Assembly: GCA_018398805.1 (NCBI GenBank)
Contig: JAGFBZ010000559.1
Span: forward strand, 248,001 to 312,000
Direction of reading: 5' to 3'
DNA from: Hirundichthys speculiger
Lineage: Eukaryota; Chordata; Actinopteri; Beloniformes; Exocoetidae
Length of the DNA stretch: 64,000 nt
Made by a program: the position numbers and the translations under genes. Below the pieces are notes generated by a model. The model ran no database searches and was not told the DNA's origin. It was given only the letters and a program-made list of their open reading frames with translations. Shown one piece after another: positions 59,901 through 64,000 of the stretch. How positions within the stretch are numbered: position 1 is the first letter of the stretch; each line of letters opens with the position of its first letter.

Positions 59901-62462
59901 GATATCCACAAGATCCAAGTCTGGACCAAACAAACATCCAACAAGATCAAGAAAACAGACAAGTGATACAGCCATAAACTCTGAAGAACTCTCTGAAGCT
60001 GTACATCACCATCAGCACCAGTCCTCTGGAAGGTCAGATGGAGCTCTATGAGGAGGTAACTTGGATCAGAACATGATGGAGGACCACCTGAGTCCTGGAG
60101 TAAATGGATTGTACCCCAGAAGAGGAAACGATTCCACACATGACTGCTGATGAACCCCAAGAAGGAAGAAAATACTTGAGCTCAAAGTCACAGGCTGTAA
60201 AACAGTTTAAGGAGGGATCATGTTGATGTCTCCAATCTCAGTCCTGGAGGGCCGATGTCCTACAGGTTCTAGATGTTTCCCTCTTTCTTCACACTCTGAT
60301 ACAAGTGACTGTGTCATTAACAGACATGTGTTGACCTTGATGATAAGATGATGACAGCCATTAATTAGGATCAGGTGGGTTAAAGCAGGGAAACATGTAA
60401 AACCTGAAGGACATCGCCCTTGAGGACTGAGACTGGAGACCCCAGATGTCAAAATCAAAATAGTCTCAGTGCGAGAAGTTACAGCAGTGATCCCCAAACC
60501 TTCATGAAGACAAACTTCTCAGCAGGACATTGTTGTATTAAACTGCATTTTGGGGTCTTATTGTATAACACTGATTCATGAGTCCGTGACTTTTCCTCTA
60601 GATTCTGGCCTGTTGAGGGCCATCACTTCTGATTATCACTCTGGCTCCATCAAGTTACTGAGTTTTGACACGTAGGCGTCGAAAGAACTTATCTCAAGGT
60701 CCTCCTGTGTTCATGTGATGGTTTTAAAGATGGCTGTTTCTTACTGACAAATTGTCATTTCTGATCATCTGCCTTCTGTGATGTGAGTGAATGACCTCTC
60801 TAAACCTGTATACAACTTGGAGAATAATCCACTTTGCACCTCTGTCATAGTCAGTGTATCGTTTAACTGCTCATTGATTGTCTCACTAGAACACACTATG
60901 TGTATATACTTATAAATAAGATATACAAAATTATTACTTTACAGACATCAAACCAGAGTTCACATGGCTTTAAGATTTATTTGTTGTCCTCAGTCCAACA
61001 CCAACCACCTGAGAAGTTCCTTCCTTTACTGTGTTTGAGCCAAACAACAAAGGTGACCCCTGCTGGACCAACAGGTGTACTACAGACAGATCTGATCTTC
61101 ACATTTGATTGCATCCATCAAACATCCTGAGTGTGAACAAAAACCCAGCAGAGATGATTTAGTGTGGAAAGCTGAAGCTCCTAGATGGTTCTGAGAGTTA
61201 TCAGCTGCTTAGATTCCTACTGTCACTCAGCTGCAGGAGCCTTTGTGTCATTGTTGACTCTAATCTGAATGAGATGACTAACTCCCTCAGAGTCCTGTGG
61301 AGGGAGGTTGGCCTTCACCTGACTGAGGAGGCTTCAGTGAAAACACACCAATGAACTCATGTGTTGATCACATTTGACCAACAGTCACAGTCATCCTTTG
61401 TATGTTGGTCTGGATCAGTGGTAACTTCTGTGTTCATAGTCTGTCTAAAATGCAGCAGCTCAGCTTCTGACAGAACAAAATGACCTGATCACGTTCCACC
61501 TGTGCTGGCCTCTTTCCACTGGCTTCTGTCCATTTCAGGATCCTCTTCTAAATGTCATTACTGGTCTTTAAATGTCTCAAAGGCATTGCGCCGCCTTGTT
61601 TCTATTAACTTTGAGGTCTCCAGACCAGCTGCTCCTGGATGTTCCCAGATCCAGACTGAAGATCAGAGGTGACGGAGCATTTTTGGAGACAGCTCCCAGA
61701 CTGTGAAGCAGTTGATCTTCTAATGTTGAAGCTTCATTTGAAAGTTCTCTTGGAAACACTTTTATATTCACTTTTGTTCCTGATTTTATTCATTTGGATT
61801 AATTTTACTTTTTTATTGCATTTTATTTATTTTTCTCAGTTTGTGTCTGTGAAACAGCAGTGATGTCACATTAAACATCCTAAAATAAAACATTTCAATC
61901 TCAGGGATGTTTTCCAGTTAGAACATTTACATCTGACTCACCTCTCTGCAGCAGAACCACGGACTCCTTTAAAAAAAATAGGTTTATCCATTGACCTGTC
62001 ACTCTTCAAGGAGAGACAGCTGAGTCCAGGTCCAAGAGAAAGAAAGATGTAGATGACACATTCATGTGAAACAGAGCTTTACTCAAATTAAACAAATTAA
62101 AAGAGAATAATATTGAACTCTGATTCAGTCAAAATTTACAGCTAAAACATTCAGACACAGCTCACCTCTCTGCAGCAGAACCATGGTCTCCTTTAAAAAA
62201 AATAGGTTTATCCATTGACCTGTTACTCTTCAAGGAGATACAGCTGAGTCCAGGTCCTGGTCCAGGTCCAGGTCCTGGTCCAGGTTGTTTCCTGTAATAA
62301 AGGTGGTTGGTGATGTGAGTGCAGAGCTCTGACATCCAGAAGAGTCATGGACAGGTGGAGATGATCATCTCACCTCTCAGCTTTGCTTGGTCTCTCATGT
62401 TCTCCTCTCAGAGTGGTTTTAGAGGGAGGACTTCTCTCCTCTCTGTCCTCACGCTGATCCAT
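53281..62462 (-). CDS. NLR family protein, FISNA-NACHT-LRR-B30.2 (NLRC3-like), copy B
   Basis: Ten exons read by hand (minus strand): 62462-62374, 62291-62166, 62019-61942, 59717-59639, 59478-59262, 58865-57023, 56113-55940, 55591-55418, 53949-53903, 53804-53281. All have GT-AG ends, every phase matches, and the total is 3351 nt (1116 residues plus stop). Domains: N-terminal acidic/basic start and Pro-Gly repeat (1-100), helical segment (about 125-196), FISNA (about 210-275), NACHT with Walker A GVAGIGKT (about 292-299) and Walker B FIFDGLDE (about 363-370), NACHT-associated helices to 811, two 58-residue LRRs, PRY-SPRY (942-1116). These fish NLRs are thought to be cytosolic innate-immune sensors or regulators, NACHT binding ATP and B30.2 serving as the variable recognition module. 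Exon 3 is the least certain exon. Confidence 0.88.
54170..54480 (-). mobile_element. old LINE fragment in NLR B intron 8
   Basis: Counterpart of 18100-18400. Same diverged 3' piece of the 33639-36320 LINE family. Confidence 0.75.
55418..56113 (-). CDS. NLR B exons 7 and 8 (two LRR exons)
   Basis: 56113-55940 and 55591-55418, each exactly 174 nt and phase 2-2, the usual LRR exon unit of NLRs. Motifs: [20 protein letters not shown] and [20 protein letters not shown]. Two repeats is at the short end for the family. Confidence 0.92.
57023..58865 (-). CDS. NLR B exon 6 (FISNA-NACHT), intact
   Basis: 1843-nt exon with an open frame throughout. FISNA shows [10 protein letters not shown] and [19 protein letters not shown] shows GVAGIGKT (Walker A), FIFDGLDE (Walker B) and [16 protein letters not shown] (sensor 1 region). 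A 54-bp (18-residue) in-frame tandem duplication lies at about 57335-57442 ([12 protein letters not shown] / [12 protein letters not shown]) in the helical part before the LRRs; it is shared with copy A. Confidence 0.95.
59262..59717 (-). CDS. NLR B exons 4 and 5 (N-terminal region)
   Basis: Exon 4 (59717-59639) encodes [20 protein letters not shown] and ends LDSIFL at a weak donor (g|gtctgt). Exon 5 (59478-59262) encodes [20 protein letters not shown], an acidic stretch, then [20 protein letters not shown], a predicted helical pair that precedes FISNA in this gene family. Exon 5 of copy A is 3 nt longer. Confidence 0.85.
60224..60443. mobile_element. hAT-type MITE in NLR B intron 3
   Basis: Counterpart of 26593-26813. 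The outermost bases of the left repeat are missing. Confidence 0.7.
61230..61720 (+). mobile_element. L2-like LINE C-terminal relic in NLR B intron 3
   Basis: Counterpart of 27590-28080 with the same broken RT C-terminal phrases. Confidence 0.7.
61942..62462 (-). CDS. NLR B exons 1-3 (start, Pro-Gly exon, tandem duplicate exon)
   Basis: Exon 1 (62462-62374) starts [24 protein letters not shown], as in known fish NLRC3-like proteins. Exon 2 (62291-62166) reads [15 protein letters not shown], then [17 protein letters not shown]. Exon 3 (62019-61942) repeats the [10 protein letters not shown] part in a diverged copy (GVRGSAAE). All boundaries are phase 2, so exons 2 and 3 can be added or lost without shifting the frame. 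The acceptor of exon 3 (ggactcag) is weaker evidence. Confidence 0.7.
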
Positions 62463-62533
62463 GCTGCTGGATTCACATCAGCTCACACACACCTTCTACC
62501 TCCACCTGCAGAGGAAACAAACATCATCAGAAC

Positions 62534-62886
62534 TTGTTTAGGCTCAAATCTGCTATAAAAAGCACCAACCTTTCACTTACCACCTCTTTCAGAGATGGCA
62601 TCACCTTTTTAGAGAAATCCCGTTGACCTGAGCGCCAGGATTGTGCGAGGATAGGAAGAGAGTATTCAGAGACCGGACTGATCCTCTGGCTTCCCATGAC
62701 CATATTCTCTATGAATGCTATAGATTTCCAGCTTAGGGAATACGTTACATTTGTAATCTGCTAGAGCCATGTATTGGCAGCGCCACCAAACGCAGTCGTG
62801 CACTCACAGTAGCGTAAACGGTGTGTGTTTCTTTGTGTTTCTTTGCCGCGGGAACCTACATGCATTCAGTTGGTGATGCAGAAAAT
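62534..62886 (+). mobile_element. Harbinger fragment upstream of NLR B
   Basis: Matches 50163-50480 and the start of the relic at 28893. It begins about 72 bp upstream of the NLR B start codon and is cut off by the piggyBac-like end at 62887. It carries part of the transposase N-terminal region, broken. Confidence 0.8.
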
Positions 62887-63185
62887 TTAACCTTTGTGTC
62901 GTGTTCGTTTCTCCCCCCTTACTTTAGTGTTCCCGGTCAAATTTGACCGGCCTGTTTTAACTGCTCCTATTAATAGAAAAACCACTGATCACCACCAAAT
63001 TTTATTTAACTCCTTTTTAAGCTGTAAACAATGTCTCAGACCACTGGTTTACATGAATAACTGCAGTTAATATACATTAAATAGACACAGAAATAGTAAA
63101 TTGTATTCGAAAATTATCATTTTTTGTAAAAAAAAAGTAACAAAAATCAAAACAGTGACCAAATTCACACAACATCAACATGTTG

Positions 63186-63232
63186 TATGTGTGTGTGTGA
63201 GTGTGTGTGTGTGTGTGTGTGGGGGGGGGGGG
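63186..63232. repeat. (GT)n(G)n microsatellite
   Basis: GT repeat running into 12 G. Confidence 0.95.
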
Positions 63233-63279
63233 TTTCTCTGCTCTGCCTGCCTCCTCTTTCCTGGGTGGATGAATACTAA

Positions 63280-63525
63280 AGCAAATTGCCATCCTTGGAC
63301 TGGAATATCACAGGTGCCTCTTCCTCAGGTGTGTCTTCCTCTGGAGCTTCTTCCTCACCATCTGTTGACTGGTCGGTCTCACAATGGTCTGGATCAAAAT
63401 CGGGATTGATGTTGTCTTCTATTTCTGAGACATCCTCCTCTATTTCTGGTTGAACTTCAATCCCCTGTTCATCAGGTTGAAATAAAAGGTCCAGAGCCTC
63501 TCTGACAAGAAATCATCTGATTGGG
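63280..63525 (-). pseudogene. piggyBac-like transposase N-terminal acidic region
   Basis: About 80 codons open on the minus strand without an obvious start: EALDLLFQPDEQG, EIEEDVSEIEDNINPDFDPD, then Glu-rich text and VIFQSKDGNL. The acidic N-terminus followed by a SKDGN(I/L)xW-type motif is typical of fish piggyBac-like proteins. The downstream catalytic part is not in the window. Confidence 0.6.
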
Positions 63526-63599
63526 CACCTAGTCAATGTGTTCATAGTAAAATGAGGGCAATGCACACAAAAAAAAACTATATATAAGGGGTCTCTGAG

Positions 63600-63800
63600 A
63601 AGAATATGATACATTTTGTATAGGAAAGTGCGGTTCACGTGGGGGGGATGGGCACATAAGCCTTGGAAAGATAATTCCCATAACAAACACCTAATTGTTG
63701 ACTTTAAATGTGGAACAAGTGTTTAGTGTTATACATTTAGTTTGGAAAGTGTTGTTCATGTTGGGGGATGGGCACTAAGCACCGGAATGAAGTGGGAAGA
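63600..63800. repeat. imperfect about 125-bp direct duplication
   Basis: ggaaagtgcggttcacgtgg ... gatgggcac at about 63624 recurs as ggaaagtgttgttcatgttg ... gatgggcac at about 63748, inside the piggyBac-like element. Confidence 0.55.
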
Positions 63801-64000
63801 GGAGACACCTATTTGTTAGTCTGAAAGGGGTTCAGGTGTGGTGGGGTGGTGTGTGTTGTGTGGGTGGGTGTGTGTGTGTGGTAGTGTATTTGTGGTTGTG
63901 TACAATCTGATGGATGAACACAATCCGTGTCATCCTTTAATTTCCTATGGCGGTCATTTTTGACCGGAACCACCACAGGTGTTACAAGTTGAATAAACTA

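Larger units (their letters stand above)
51590..62886 (-). repeat. segmental duplication, copy B (contains intact NLR gene)
   Basis: Direct copy of 15569-29243. It ends abruptly at 62886, where a piggyBac-like end (TTAA) replaces the rest of the Harbinger relic. It lacks the LINE and MITE found in copy A. It keeps about 48 bp of the L1-like relic (near 52197-52245) that copy A has lost. Confidence 0.95.
62887..64000 (-). mobile_element. piggyBac-like element, left part (continues past the window)
   Basis: Starts at a TTAA (62887-62890), the piggyBac target, followed by cctttgtgtcgtg. Subterminal palindromes cggtcaaatttgaccgg (about 62935) and cggtcatttttgaccgg (about 63951) mirror each other near both ends. 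The N-terminal acidic region of a PGBD-type protein lies inside on the minus strand. Its far terminal repeat is not in the window. Confidence 0.75.

Noticed and set aside
49999..62886. Duplication B as a simple Harbinger-mediated tandem duplication
   Set aside because: Harbinger sequence occurs near both ends of copy B, but none precedes copy A, and the 49999 element has its own complete ends, so it looks like a separate insertion.

Overview
The window is a stretch of vertebrate, almost certainly teleost fish, nuclear DNA. Three things indicate this: (1) fish-type NLR genes with a FISNA-NACHT exon, 174-bp LRR exons and a terminal B30.2 exon; (2) a dense mix of fish-type non-LTR retrotransposons (L1/Tx1-like, L2/Rex1-like, Rex6/R4-like and one APE-endonuclease LINE); (3) many hAT, PIF/Harbinger, piggyBac-like and pogo-like DNA-transposon relics. 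Genes are spliced and sparse, and the species cannot be named from sequence alone. One 129-bp run of N (33329-33457) is an assembly gap.

Layout. 1-14300 is repeat-rich and I see no host gene in it: a pogo/Tigger-like relic swollen by a 20-bp minisatellite (1405-3096), a three-level LINE nest (3410-7400), and a 5.6-kb LTR retroelement with both LTRs, a tRNA-Trp-type primer site and a gag zinc knuckle (8719-14282). 14451-15345 is a hAT relic with a BED finger. 15569-29243 and 51590-62886 are two direct copies of one segmental duplication; each carries one NLR gene on the minus strand. 28893-30325 is a Harbinger relic. 30388-36651 holds hAT MITEs, a Rex6-like fragment and a 5'-truncated LINE with a 14-bp target duplication. 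36652-46640 holds LINE and piggyBac relics. 46943-48074 is a complete hAT element with 8-bp target duplications. 49265-49980 is a small three-exon gene for a secreted, Gly/Ser/Tyr-repeat protein, with a Harbinger element (49999-51301) 18 bp before its start codon. 62887-64000 is the left part of a piggyBac-like element.

Genes. The right NLR copy (B, 53281-62462) can be read by hand as ten exons whose phases all agree, giving 1116 codons: acidic/basic N-terminus with a Pro-Gly repeat, N-terminal helical exon, FISNA, NACHT with Walker A and B, two LRRs, PRY-SPRY. The left copy (A, 17193-28822) has the same ten exons but a 1-nt insertion after the NACHT domain and a 2-nt insertion in the B30.2 exon, so it looks like a pseudogene unless these are assembly errors. 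A LINE and a MITE sit in introns of copy A and are absent from B, so both inserted after the duplication. Such NLRs are thought to be cytosolic innate-immune sensors or regulators. No operons, CRISPR arrays, tRNA or rRNA genes were seen, and I did not find a convincing wholly new system. The most notable points are the dead/alive NLR pair, the Harbinger elements directly upstream of gene start codons, and the minisatellite-bearing transposon.
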